This document shows, piece after piece, positions 49,459-58,305 of a DNA stretch of 64,000 nucleotides. The translations under genes were made by a program, and so were the position numbers. Under the pieces are notes generated by a model. The model did no database searches, was not told where the DNA came from, and saw only the letters and a program-made list of their open reading frames with translations. This stretch comes from Paenibacillus polymyxa (GTDB taxonomy: Bacteria; Bacillota; Bacilli; Paenibacillales; Paenibacillaceae): contig NZ_CP049783.1 of the NCBI RefSeq assembly GCF_015710975.1, forward strand, positions 496,001 to 560,000. Direction: 5' to 3'. Position 1 is the stretch's first letter. The number at the start of each line of letters is the position of its first letter.

Positions 49459-52400
49459 TTATAGTAGGTCAGCAATCTTGTGCAGGACGTGGACATAGGC
49501 CTTCATCAATTGTTCCGCCCAAGTCTTGTTTAGTTTTCCAGCTTGATATTCGCACAGGAACCGTACCTGCTCTGCACGCACATCCATATAAATCACCCAG
49601 TCCAATTGTTGGGTCACTTCATGTCCCGATGGCGTGTGATTCAAAAACACACAAGGGTGAAAAGCAGATGGATCGGCGTTTCCTGCCCCATTCGGCAACA
49701 TGACGGGGATCGGGTAAAGATCTGTCTCTTTCGCTTTTTGGCGATGACTCGCAACCTCTTTGCACAGGACGCTAAAATCATCATTTTCCATCAATCGTAC
49801 ACGCAGTGGATACAAGCTCTCCCCGGTAGGCTGTACAGCCGTGTAAACAGAAGGTTCACGTTGCATTGATGGTTTATTGGGATATAGGTGTCCTTCCCCG
49901 ATAAGCACTATAAGCTCAGGCTGACCTGTCATTTGTGACAATACATACGTATAAACGGCCAGTAGCAAGTCTGATAGGGCAAAATCCTGACGCCAAACGG
50001 CTTTCTGCAACACGGTCAGCAGGTCAGTAGGTAAGGTAAAAGTGAACGTAGCCTGACCATCTGCCCCTCCAGCTGCTCGCATCGCTTCATTCCACGGAAT
50101 AGAAGGTAACGGTTCGACCAAATAACGACGCCAGTAGTACTCCTGACGCTCATAGCGTTCTTGTTCTGCATCTGTCCATGCTTGTTCTTTTTGCTGCTGT
50201 TCCAGAAAATCGGAAAGTCTCGCAATCGTCGGATAGGCGAAGCAGTCCGCCACATTGATTTTCCCTGGATAGATTTGCTGGAGACGAACATTCATTTGAA
50301 TGAGCAAAACCGAATTGCCCCCCAGCTCAAAGAAATTATCGTGGATGCCAAGTTCGCTTCTGTGCAATACTTCTTCCCAAATCCGGCTGACCTGCAATTC
50401 CACCTCTGTAGCAGGTGACGCATATTCCACTTCGAGAAGAGGGCGGTTATGATCCGGCTTAGGCAGCATTCGACGGTTTATTTTTCCATTCGGCGTTAAA
50501 GGCATCTCCGACAACATAATAAAATGCGACGGAATCATATATTCCGGCAGTCGGGCAAGCAAATGATTACGCAGCTCACTCACCGATAAAGTCTGTTCGC
50601 CTATCCAATAGGCACAAAGAGGGCTGCTCCCCTGTTCATCCGATTTGTCCTGAATGACTGCAGCTTCCCGAACGCTGGGATGAGCCAGCAGCGCTTGTTC
50701 AATTTCCCCTAGCTCTACCCGGTAGCCGCGGACTTTGACCTGATCATCCATCCGGCCCAATACTTCAAGCTCGCCCTGATGCATCCATCGCGCCAGATCT
50801 CCAGTCTTAAACATTCGCTCACCGAATCGGAACGGATTAGCTTTGAACTTCTCCGCTGTCAGTTCAGGGCGCTTGTCATAACCGGCTGACAGCCCTTTGC
50901 CTCCAATCCAGAGATCACCCGCTACAAGATCAGGTACAGGCTGAAGCTGACCATCCAGGATATATACTTGTGTGTTCGTTATCGGCGTACCCACGGTCAC
51001 TCGCTCCTGCTGGGTAAGCTCCTGCACAGTTGACCAGACTGTAGTTTCAGTTGGGCCGTACATGTTAAATATGCGTGCAGTCGTCATATCCTGTGCCTGA
51101 CGTAGCAGCGACTGTGGTAAAGCCTCGCCTCCCACCATCATGATCTGCAATGTGTGCAGACCCTCTTGGGCTGCCGGGTGCATAAGCAAAAGCTGGAGCC
51201 GCGAAGGTGTCATTTGCAGCAAATGCGGGCCTGTTCGGCGAATAGCTTCCAGGAGCAGTTCAGCATTAGCCTGCTCTTCTCCCGTAGATAACACCACCCG
51301 TAGCCCCTTCGCCAAAGGCAGCAACGTTTCCAATACAAAAATATCAAACGCGGCTGTCGTTACCGAAAAGAAGGTCTGTCCTTCAGCAAACGGAATACGC
51401 TCGGTAATCCCATAGATCAGGTTAACGATAGCTTCCTGACGGATCATCACGCCTTTCGGGTTTCCAGTCGAGCCTGAGGTGAAAATCATATACGCCAAGT
51501 CATTGGGTCCCGGTTGTGTAATCTCCAGCCTTTTTCCATCCTGTCGATATATATTCTCATCATTCAATGAGATGACTTCGCCTCTAAAATCAAGTCCTTT
51601 CAGTAACGTGTCCCGACTTATAAGCCATTTCGCTCCGCTCTCTTCCAGCATGTAGGCAATGCGGGCCGCAGGATAATCGGGGTCGATCGGCAAATAGGCG
51701 GCTCCTGCCTTTAAGATCCCGAGCATCCCTATCAGCAAATCTACTGATCGTTCTAGCAGCAAGGCAACCACCGTATTCACGCCCGCTCCTTTGCTACGCA
51801 AGGTTCTCGCCATCTGATTGGACAGCATATCGAGCTCACCATAGGTTATACGGCGGTCCCCACATTCTACCGCTATGGCATCCGGTATCCGTGCAGCCTG
51901 CTCTTCAAACAGATGATGCATCAGCTTGTCAGCCGGAAGCGCAAACTCAGTCGCATTGCGAGCGACAAGAATATGCGATTGCTCCGCAGAAGTCAGCAGG
52001 CTGGCAGCATATAGAGGACGGTCTGGCTGTGAAGCCAGTTGAGCCGCCAATTCAATGAAATGCTGCGCCATCTGGCGAACAGTCTGCTCGCTGAACAGTT
52101 CCGAGCTGTATTCAAAGGTACAATGCAGACCAGCCTGTCCATCATCGCCTTCATTCTGGGCGATCGGCTCCACGACGGTCAGCATCAAATCAAATGAAGC
52201 AAAAGAGCTTTCCAGTGGATAAGGCTTTACTTGTAGCCCTGGTACCTCCCTGCTGACATCCATAAAGTTTTGCAGCCGAAACATGGTGTCAAACAGCGGA
52301 TTGCGGCTTAAATCCCGTTGAAGATGCAAGCGATTGACAAGCATATCAAAGGGGTAGTCCTGATGTTCAAACGCGTTCAATGCATTGTCTCTAACCTCGT

Positions 52401-54585
52401 TCAAAAACTGCCGGAAGGTCTTTTCCTGTACGGGAGCATTTCGTAACGCAAGTGTATTCACAAACATACCGAGCATCCGTTCCAGCTGAACATGTGATCT
52501 TCCGGCTACTGGCGTACCGACCACGATGTCCTCCTGCCCACTGTAGCGGGACAAAAATACATTGTATGCTGCAAGCAAAACCATAAATAACGTGGCGCCA
52601 CTCTCCATGGCCAGCTCTCGCAAGCTTGTTGCACTTGCTGAAGGAAGGCTAAATTCTAACGAGCCTCCAGCAAAGCTCCGCTGTTTTGGTCTTGGATAAT
52701 CTCCTGGCAGATTCAGAAGCGGGACTTCCTGTCCAGTGTGCTGCTCATCGAACAATCCCACCCAGTATGCTTCCTGTTCTTTCAGATGTTCCCCGCTGAG
52801 CTGTGTATGCTGCCATGCAGTAAAATCTTTATACTGAATGCGCGGTATCTCCAGATGGCTTCCTTCCATTAGGGAGATAAACTCATCAATAAGCACTGTC
52901 GCAGATATACCATCAAAAATAATATGATGTACATCCAGCAGCAGCACGTGGCTCTGCCCCGCTAGTCGAACGAGCATTACTCGTAAAAGCGGGGGCTGTT
53001 GCAAATCAAACGGACGTAAAAACGATTGCTGAATTCGCGGCATATCAGCTGCCGCCCCTTCGGTATATTCCATTTTCCAAGCCACGTCTGTGTGAATCCG
53101 TTGTACTACCTCACCCTCCAGCAAGGTAAACCCCGTCCGAAACACCTCATGGCGGAGTAATAATGTATGAAAAATACGCTCAAGCTGCTCTCGTTGGATC
53201 ACACCCTCCAATTGCCAGCCAGTGAACACGTGATTACTCAAGCTTTCTCCTTCCAGCTGATGCAGTACATATAATCGTCTTTGAGCGGCAGAAACGGGGT
53301 AATATTCCTGCTCAGGCAACGGTTCGATAGAAGCCGCATGAACAGAGGTCTTCTGACGAAGTAAATCTGCCAGCTCACGAATCGTTTGATGGTCAAAAAG
53401 TTCTTTGAACGTCACATTCACTTGCAAGCGCTCCTGAATCCGGTAAATCATTTTTGCCATCTTGAGCGAATGTCCACCCAACGCAAAAAAGGGGTCCTGC
53501 ACACCCACTTGCGCTATATCCAAAATTTCTCCCCAAATAGCGGACAATTCTTGCTCCATATCGTCCCTTGGGGGTACATATTCTGTTCCTGCGAGACTTC
53601 TTCCCTCAGGCTCCGGCATATGCTTACGGTCGATTTTACCATGAGGGGTTAAAGGCATAGCTTCGAGCGGGACCAACAGACCGGGAACCATATAGTCTGG
53701 AAGCCGTTCCTTTAGATATTCGCGCACCTCTTCTGCCGTTATTTCGGACGACTGCAATGTGTAGTAGCCAATCAATCCGGTTCCGGTTTCCTCAATATGC
53801 GCAATCACTGCTGCCTCACGAATACATGGAAGACTGACCAGCGCCTGCTCAACCTCTTTCATTTCGACGCGAAATCCACGTACCTGAACCTGGTCGTCCT
53901 TACGCCCAAAATACTGGAATTGTCCGTCCGGCGTCTGACAGCCCAAGTCTCCTGTCCGATAGAGCCGTTCTCCAGTCAACGGATGCGTAGTGAAAGCCCT
54001 GGCTGTCAAATCCGGCTTGCCCCAATATCCGCTCGCGAGTCCTGTCCCGCCGATACAAATCTCGCCCTGAACATGGTACCCAGCAAGCTGTCCGTCCTGA
54101 TCCAGCACATACACACGAGTATTCGTAATCGGGAATCCCAGCGGAATACGTAATGTACCTTCATCTGGCTTGCGCTGAATGATATGCTGGGTCGCATAGA
54201 TAGCCGATTCCGTCATGCCGTACAGATTGGCGATTTTAGCTGTGCAAAAAAGGGAATACCATTCCTGCACGACGTTCACCGGAAGCGCTTCGCCCCCGTT
54301 AAAAATCCACTTTAAATTGGGCAATGGATGAGCTTCTCCCGCACTGCGGACAGCACTTAAGAAAACACTCATAAGCGCGGGAACAAATTGAGTGACTGTT
54401 ACCTTTTCCCGCTTCATAAATGGATATAGCTGTGCAGGGTCCTTGACGATATCGGTGGGTACAATGGTTAATTTGGCTCCCACCATCAGCGGCCAGAACC
54501 ATTCCCACACCGAGTCTGTGAAACTGGTAGACGTCTTCTGTGCGATGACATCTTCTGCCCCAGAGCAAAGGTATCCTGCAGCCAA
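49459..54585 (-). CDS. NRPS, 3' part of a frameshifted gene: (rest of A)-PCP-C-A-PCP-(C-terminal half of C)
   Basis: This frame continues the synthetase that begins at 56591; the join is in the CCCC at 54558-54561. It resumes at AEDVIAQKTSTSFTDSVWEW, then QFVPALM, YGMTESAIYAT, YRTGDLG and a carrier site LGGHSLKMAK. The second module has a full C domain (LDVHHIIFDGIS) and an A domain with AFDIFVLETLLPL and NMYGPTE, pocket read as DILQMVMVWK, close to glycine-type pockets; its carrier site is LGGNSVLL. The last 230 or so residues (YYWRRYLVEPLPSIPW onward, SDLLLAVYTYVLSQMTGQPE) look like only the C-terminal lobe of a condensation domain, without HHxxxDG. The next biosynthetic subunit is a PKS, so this half domain may be a docking element. 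The first codon of this frame is not a real start. Confidence 0.88.
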   Translation of the reverse strand: MAAGYLCSGAEDVIAQKTSTSFTDSVWEWFWPLMVGAKLTIVPTDIVKDPAQLYPFMKREKVTVTQFVPALMSVFLSAVRSAGEAHPLPNLKWIFNGGEALPVNVVQEWYSLFCTAKIANLYGMTESAIYATQHIIQRKPDEGTLRIPLGFPITNTRVYVLDQDGQLAGYHVQGEICIGGTGLASGYWGKPDLTARAFTTHPLTGERLYRTGDLGCQTPDGQFQYFGRKDDQVQVRGFRVEMKEVEQALVSLPCIREAAVIAHIEETGTGLIGYYTLQSSEITAEEVREYLKERLPDYMVPGLLVPLEAMPLTPHGKIDRKHMPEPEGRSLAGTEYVPPRDDMEQELSAIWGEILDIAQVGVQDPFFALGGHSLKMAKMIYRIQERLQVNVTFKELFDHQTIRELADLLRQKTSVHAASIEPLPEQEYYPVSAAQRRLYVLHQLEGESLSNHVFTGWQLEGVIQREQLERIFHTLLLRHEVFRTGFTLLEGEVVQRIHTDVAWKMEYTEGAAADMPRIQQSFLRPFDLQQPPLLRVMLVRLAGQSHVLLLDVHHIIFDGISATVLIDEFISLMEGSHLEIPRIQYKDFTAWQHTQLSGEHLKEQEAYWVGLFDEQHTGQEVPLLNLPGDYPRPKQRSFAGGSLEFSLPSASATSLRELAMESGATLFMVLLAAYNVFLSRYSGQEDIVVGTPVAGRSHVQLERMLGMFVNTLALRNAPVQEKTFRQFLNEVRDNALNAFEHQDYPFDMLVNRLHLQRDLSRNPLFDTMFRLQNFMDVSREVPGLQVKPYPLESSFASFDLMLTVVEPIAQNEGDDGQAGLHCTFEYSSELFSEQTVRQMAQHFIELAAQLASQPDRPLYAASLLTSAEQSHILVARNATEFALPADKLMHHLFEEQAARIPDAIAVECGDRRITYGELDMLSNQMARTLRSKGAGVNTVVALLLERSVDLLIGMLGILKAGAAYLPIDPDYPAARIAYMLEESGAKWLISRDTLLKGLDFRGEVISLNDENIYRQDGKRLEITQPGPNDLAYMIFTSGSTGNPKGVMIRQEAIVNLIYGITERIPFAEGQTFFSVTTAAFDIFVLETLLPLAKGLRVVLSTGEEQANAELLLEAIRRTGPHLLQMTPSRLQLLLMHPAAQEGLHTLQIMMVGGEALPQSLLRQAQDMTTARIFNMYGPTETTVWSTVQELTQQERVTVGTPITNTQVYILDGQLQPVPDLVAGDLWIGGKGLSAGYDKRPELTAEKFKANPFRFGERMFKTGDLARWMHQGELEVLGRMDDQVKVRGYRVELGEIEQALLAHPSVREAAVIQDKSDEQGSSPLCAYWIGEQTLSVSELRNHLLARLPEYMIPSHFIMLSEMPLTPNGKINRRMLPKPDHNRPLLEVEYASPATEVELQVSRIWEEVLHRSELGIHDNFFELGGNSVLLIQMNVRLQQIYPGKINVADCFAYPTIARLSDFLEQQQKEQAWTDAEQERYERQEYYWRRYLVEPLPSIPWNEAMRAAGGADGQATFTFTLPTDLLTVLQKAVWRQDFALSDLLLAVYTYVLSQMTGQPELIVLIGEGHLYPNKPSMQREPSVYTAVQPTGESLYPLRVRLMENDDFSVLCKEVASHRQKAKETDLYPIPVMLPNGAGNADPSAFHPCVFLNHTPSGHEVTQQLDWVIYMDVRAEQVRFLCEYQAGKLNKTWAEQLMKAYVHVLHKIADLL

Positions 54586-56591
54586 AATAATGTATTCAGC
54601 ACAGCCTTATGGGTCATCATCACCCCTTTGGGCTGTCCCGTCGAGCCGGATGTGTACATGATATAAGCGAGATCATCCTCGCCTGGAATGTTTTCCAAAC
54701 CTAGATCATGAACGGGGATGTCTTGCACCTTAACAGGAATAAATGAAGCTTCAGCTTCATGTCCTCGCATCTCACGCAGCCTAACGATCCACTCCGATTC
54801 TCCCCATACCGTTTCATCCAGACAAATGACGGTTTCAATGCTGGCAGGCAAATGGTTTAACATCCGCCCGAAATAGCGTGTATCCGTAACAAGCACGCGG
54901 CACGAGCTGTCGTTGAGCATATACTCTATTCGTGATTGCGGATAATCGGGATCAATTGGGACATAGGCCCCGCCTGCCTTCATAATCCCCAAAATAACGG
55001 TGAGCAATGGAACATCCCGATCTCCCATAACGGCAACCAGCGAGTTGGGACGAACTCCATAACGGCTAAACAATTGGCCCAATTGGTTGGAACGAAGGTG
55101 CACTTCCTCATAGGTCACCGCTTTGCTACCGTCCACGACACCAACTGCATGAGGGGCACGAGCAACCTGCTCCTGGATACAGGATGTGATCGTGACTCCA
55201 GCCGGATACGTCTTCTGTGTATCATTAATGCGGTTCATTTCGGTCCGTTCCTCTACCCCGATATAGTCCATTTTCCAAACGGGCTGCTCCGGCTCCTGAA
55301 TGGCACCTGCAATAATATTACGGAAGTATGCTCCAATCCTGCGCATCGTTAAAGGTGTAAATAGATCCGTTCCATAGCTGAGTGAGATGACCATTTCGTC
55401 GTTCACCGACTCCACAATCACAGTCCAGTCAAATTCATTCGCTTCCGCACCATTCCCTAGCTTGATTCGCTCCATCGGGATTCCCCCGAAGTTCTCTTCA
55501 CTTTTAGATCCAGCTGCAAAATTAATCAGAACGTCAAACAGCGGAGCACGATTCAAGCGACGCGGACGGTTCAATACCTGCAATAGCTGATCAAAAGGAT
55601 AGTCCTGATGGGCATATGCTCCTGCGCATTCATCTTTGACTTGCTGTAACAATTGGGAAAAAGTAATATCACGTGAAATTCGATTCCGAAGCACAAGTGT
55701 GTTTACAAAAAAACCGATCAGATTGCGCACCTGCTTTTGATTCCGCCCCGCCACAGGAGTACCGATAATAATATCCTCCTGCTGAGTTAGACGAGCCAAT
55801 AACACATTCAGACTGGCCACGATCGACATAAACATGGTGGTTCCGTACCTACGATTCAACTGCTCCAAGCCCGCGCATAATTCCGCATCCAGAGTGACCT
55901 TTTCTACTGCTGCCGGAGCATTCCGGACGGTTGGACGCGGGAAATCCAGTGGTAATTGAAGACTTGGTAATTCGCCATTCAATCGGGATTTCCAGTATTG
56001 CTCCTGTGAGTTTAATTTTCCGGTAAGCACCTGCTGATTTTGCCAGTGTGCATAATCAATATACTGAATTGGCAAATCTGGCAAACGGAGGCTTGTTCCT
56101 TGCTCCAACGCCTGATAAATATGGAATAGTTCCTGGAAAAACAGATCCATAGACCAACCGTCTTCAATCATGTGATGCATACAAATATGAAAAATATAGT
56201 CATCTTCCGCCAGTTTATAGATCTGTGCCCGCCATAACGGACTTTGCTCCAGATCAAAAGGCTGATTCATCATGGTCTGTATTTCTTTTTGCACCTCTGC
56301 CCACGCTGTTTCTTCCCCTATGTCCGACACATCCGAGACAGGCACGTTTAAGGTCATTTGCTCCAGCACCACTTGCTTCGGCACACCCTCGACCACTGTA
56401 ATCACTGTACGAAGGATAAAATGCCTTTCAACGATGATATGGAGCGCCTGCTGTAAATACGCGGTATTCACGGCTTGTCTGATCCGAACGGCTACCGATT
56501 GGTTAAAGGCGCTGCTCTGAGCGTCCAGTTGGGACTGAACCCAGAACCGTTTCTGCCCATGAGACAGATCATAGGTCTGCTTCTCTCCCAT
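54486..56591 (-). CDS. NRPS, 5' part of a frameshifted gene: C-(first part of A)
   Basis: The true start is ATG 56591 (MGEKQTYDLSHGQKRFWVQS), preceded by GATGGAGG; the frame is open further upstream but there overlaps the carbamoyltransferase. The C domain has MHHMIEDGWSMD near residue 150 and YAHQDYPFDQLLQ. The A domain begins near 490 (VTYEEVHLRSNQL) and reaches the P-loop YIMYTSGSTGQPKGVMMTHK and NTLFWLQDTFALG. The frame is then lost: by comparison with the paralogue at the right edge, one base is missing at 54558-54561, and the remaining codons to the stop at 54486 are unrelated. With the missing base restored, the protein would be about 2378 residues and continue as the neighbouring 3' frame. 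Sequencing error and genuine mutation are both possible. Confidence 0.85.
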   Translation of the reverse strand: MGEKQTYDLSHGQKRFWVQSQLDAQSSAFNQSVAVRIRQAVNTAYLQQALHIIVERHFILRTVITVVEGVPKQVVLEQMTLNVPVSDVSDIGEETAWAEVQKEIQTMMNQPFDLEQSPLWRAQIYKLAEDDYIFHICMHHMIEDGWSMDLFFQELFHIYQALEQGTSLRLPDLPIQYIDYAHWQNQQVLTGKLNSQEQYWKSRLNGELPSLQLPLDFPRPTVRNAPAAVEKVTLDAELCAGLEQLNRRYGTTMFMSIVASLNVLLARLTQQEDIIIGTPVAGRNQKQVRNLIGFFVNTLVLRNRISRDITFSQLLQQVKDECAGAYAHQDYPFDQLLQVLNRPRRLNRAPLFDVLINFAAGSKSEENFGGIPMERIKLGNGAEANEFDWTVIVESVNDEMVISLSYGTDLFTPLTMRRIGAYFRNIIAGAIQEPEQPVWKMDYIGVEERTEMNRINDTQKTYPAGVTITSCIQEQVARAPHAVGVVDGSKAVTYEEVHLRSNQLGQLFSRYGVRPNSLVAVMGDRDVPLLTVILGIMKAGGAYVPIDPDYPQSRIEYMLNDSSCRVLVTDTRYFGRMLNHLPASIETVICLDETVWGESEWIVRLREMRGHEAEASFIPVKVQDIPVHDLGLENIPGEDDLAYIMYTSGSTGQPKGVMMTHKAVLNTLFWLQDTFALGQKMSSHRRRLPVSQTRCGNGSGR
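54558..54561 (-). other. Frameshift site in an NRPS adenylation domain
   Basis: The minus strand reads CTGGGGCAGAAGATGTCATC, where the paralogue at about 63665-63690 has one more base (CTGGCCGCAGCAGATGTGAT). Restoring a base in the G run joins LQDTFALG to AEDVIAQKTS and re-creates the conserved sequence. Homopolymer position favours a read error, but a real inactivating mutation cannot be excluded. Confidence 0.85.
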
Positions 56592-56628
56592 GTCTAAACC
56601 TCCATCTTGTACATTATTCGAGGATAGG

Positions 56629-58263
56629 CTACTGCTTTTCGTATAACGTTTCATTGCACCAGACATATCGGGTTCCGTTCCACTCGGTTGCAGAACGCAC
56701 ATCCGGGAAAAAGCCGCTGCCAAGCAGATTGGCACTGGTATTGCACAGGACTGGAATACCGCTTAATTTCTCGTACGCATGCAGCAAATCATAAATTAGC
56801 GGATTGTCCTCCCGACTTACTGTTTGCAAGCGTGCTGTGCCATCCAGATGACGGATTGCCGGAATGCGTTCCACCCATTCGTCACGCAGCATATGGTCAA
56901 ACAGCATATACGGATCGCGGGTTCCTGGCGAAAAAATAGCAGGCGCATGCTCCTCTATGCAGATCGGTGAGACTGGACGATAGTCCTCCCGTTGCTTAAT
57001 GGCATTCAGGCGGTCTTTCATATCCGGTCGAACGGCAGCTGCCAGTATACTGCGATTCCCCAGCGCACGTGGTCCCAGTTCCGCCCGATCATTCAGCACG
57101 ACAACTGGCTCATCTGTCGCATGCAGCAGCTCCGCGAGCTGTGACACCGTACAAGCACGTGATTCCCAGCCTTCCGCTGGATTATTTTGGATGACCATCG
57201 GCCCGCTGTATACAGACCAATTCAAATGGGGATGACCTGTCTGATGAATCATCTCACAACAAGCAGCACCAATGGCCGAGCCTGTGTCATTCGTAAATGG
57301 AGAAACAAACACATCATCAAATAACCCGCTTTCTCGAATCGCACTGTTCCATTTAATATTCAGAGAACAGCCTCCTATAAAGCAAAAGTTCTTTGTTTTG
57401 CGCCCATGCTTGGTCACACTCGCCTCCAGCGAGGTTACAAGAAGCTGCTCCAAATACTGATGGAAAGACGCCAAAGCGTCTGCATGCGGAATATGATGCT
57501 CATCTACATATCGCTTGATTTCCTGGGAAAAGGTCCAGTTAAACTCCATGGAGGGTGAAAAATGCCGCGCATACGTCAACTCAAACTGTTCGAGCAGCTC
57601 TGAACGTACCCGCCCCTTGGCTATATAGGCCATAACCTTGCCCGCTACCGAAAGATCATCCACACGTGGTCCTTGTCCTCCGCGAAGGAAAGGCTCAAAG
57701 TGCAGCGAAAACAGTGAATAAATGTTGCCGATGTACATGAAGAGAGGGCCCAGGTTTTCTAATCTTTCGTTCGCTGGATCAAAGTAATAAAAACGCGGGT
57801 ACATACCTCCATCGTATACAAGCGCGTAAGACGGCTCCTTGTTCACCGCATAAGGGCTCGCACAATAGGTGCTGGCGATATGTGTGGTTGCATGCATATA
57901 GCTGGTATAATCGAAGGATTTCTCTCCAATAACAAGTCCACTGCCCGAATAGGCTTGGAGTGCGTCCGCTGAAAGCGATACTTCGCGGTAAGGCGCAACC
58001 GAAAGGGACAACTCCTGCCCATGAGAACGCGTATCCACCCTGCTTTCCTTCAATCCGGCCCAGCCGTCAATAACAAACCGATCCACATCTGCCGAGGTAT
58101 AGCCATGCAGGTTAAGTGCTTCTTCAACAAAATCTAAATCAGGAATTTCGCTGTAGCGTTTGTTGTTATTGAATTTTTCAACTTCATAGCTGAAAATAAG
58201 CTTGTTATCCTCAATCAAGGCTACACTACCATCATGCGTTAATTTCAGTCCGCAGAATAACAT
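56629..58263 (-). CDS. NodU/CmcH-family carbamoyltransferase
   Basis: About 544 residues. The N-terminus MLFCGLKLTHDGSVALIEDN with FSYEVEKFNNNKRYSEIPDL is the ASKHA-type domain of the family. The middle contains YASPYAVNKEPSYALVYDGG-like and FCFIGGCSLNIKWNSAIRES segments. The C-terminal YrdC-like part has RAELGPRALGNRSILAAAVR, INAIKQREDYRPVSPICIEE-like and VLCNTSANLLGSGFFPDV. Such enzymes transfer a carbamoyl group from carbamoyl phosphate, via carbamoyl-AMP, to hydroxyl (or amino) groups of cephamycin, novobiocin, Nod factor and others. It should decorate the product of this operon, perhaps at the beta-hydroxyl made by the KR of the preceding module. ATG 58263 is taken as start; a GTG at 58281 is possible. 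Confidence 0.9.
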   Translation of the reverse strand: MLFCGLKLTHDGSVALIEDNKLIFSYEVEKFNNNKRYSEIPDLDFVEEALNLHGYTSADVDRFVIDGWAGLKESRVDTRSHGQELSLSVAPYREVSLSADALQAYSGSGLVIGEKSFDYTSYMHATTHIASTYCASPYAVNKEPSYALVYDGGMYPRFYYFDPANERLENLGPLFMYIGNIYSLFSLHFEPFLRGGQGPRVDDLSVAGKVMAYIAKGRVRSELLEQFELTYARHFSPSMEFNWTFSQEIKRYVDEHHIPHADALASFHQYLEQLLVTSLEASVTKHGRKTKNFCFIGGCSLNIKWNSAIRESGLFDDVFVSPFTNDTGSAIGAACCEMIHQTGHPHLNWSVYSGPMVIQNNPAEGWESRACTVSQLAELLHATDEPVVVLNDRAELGPRALGNRSILAAAVRPDMKDRLNAIKQREDYRPVSPICIEEHAPAIFSPGTRDPYMLFDHMLRDEWVERIPAIRHLDGTARLQTVSREDNPLIYDLLHAYEKLSGIPVLCNTSANLLGSGFFPDVRSATEWNGTRYVWCNETLYEKQ

Positions 58264-58305
58264 GTTCCTTTCACTCCTCACCTGTTAGCCCAACACAAAG
58301 CCGCT

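Noticed and set aside
54486..54585. Programmed ribosomal frameshift in the NRPS gene
   Set aside because: There is no slippery heptamer with a supporting stem, and paralogues read through the same position in one frame; a missing base is the simpler explanation.
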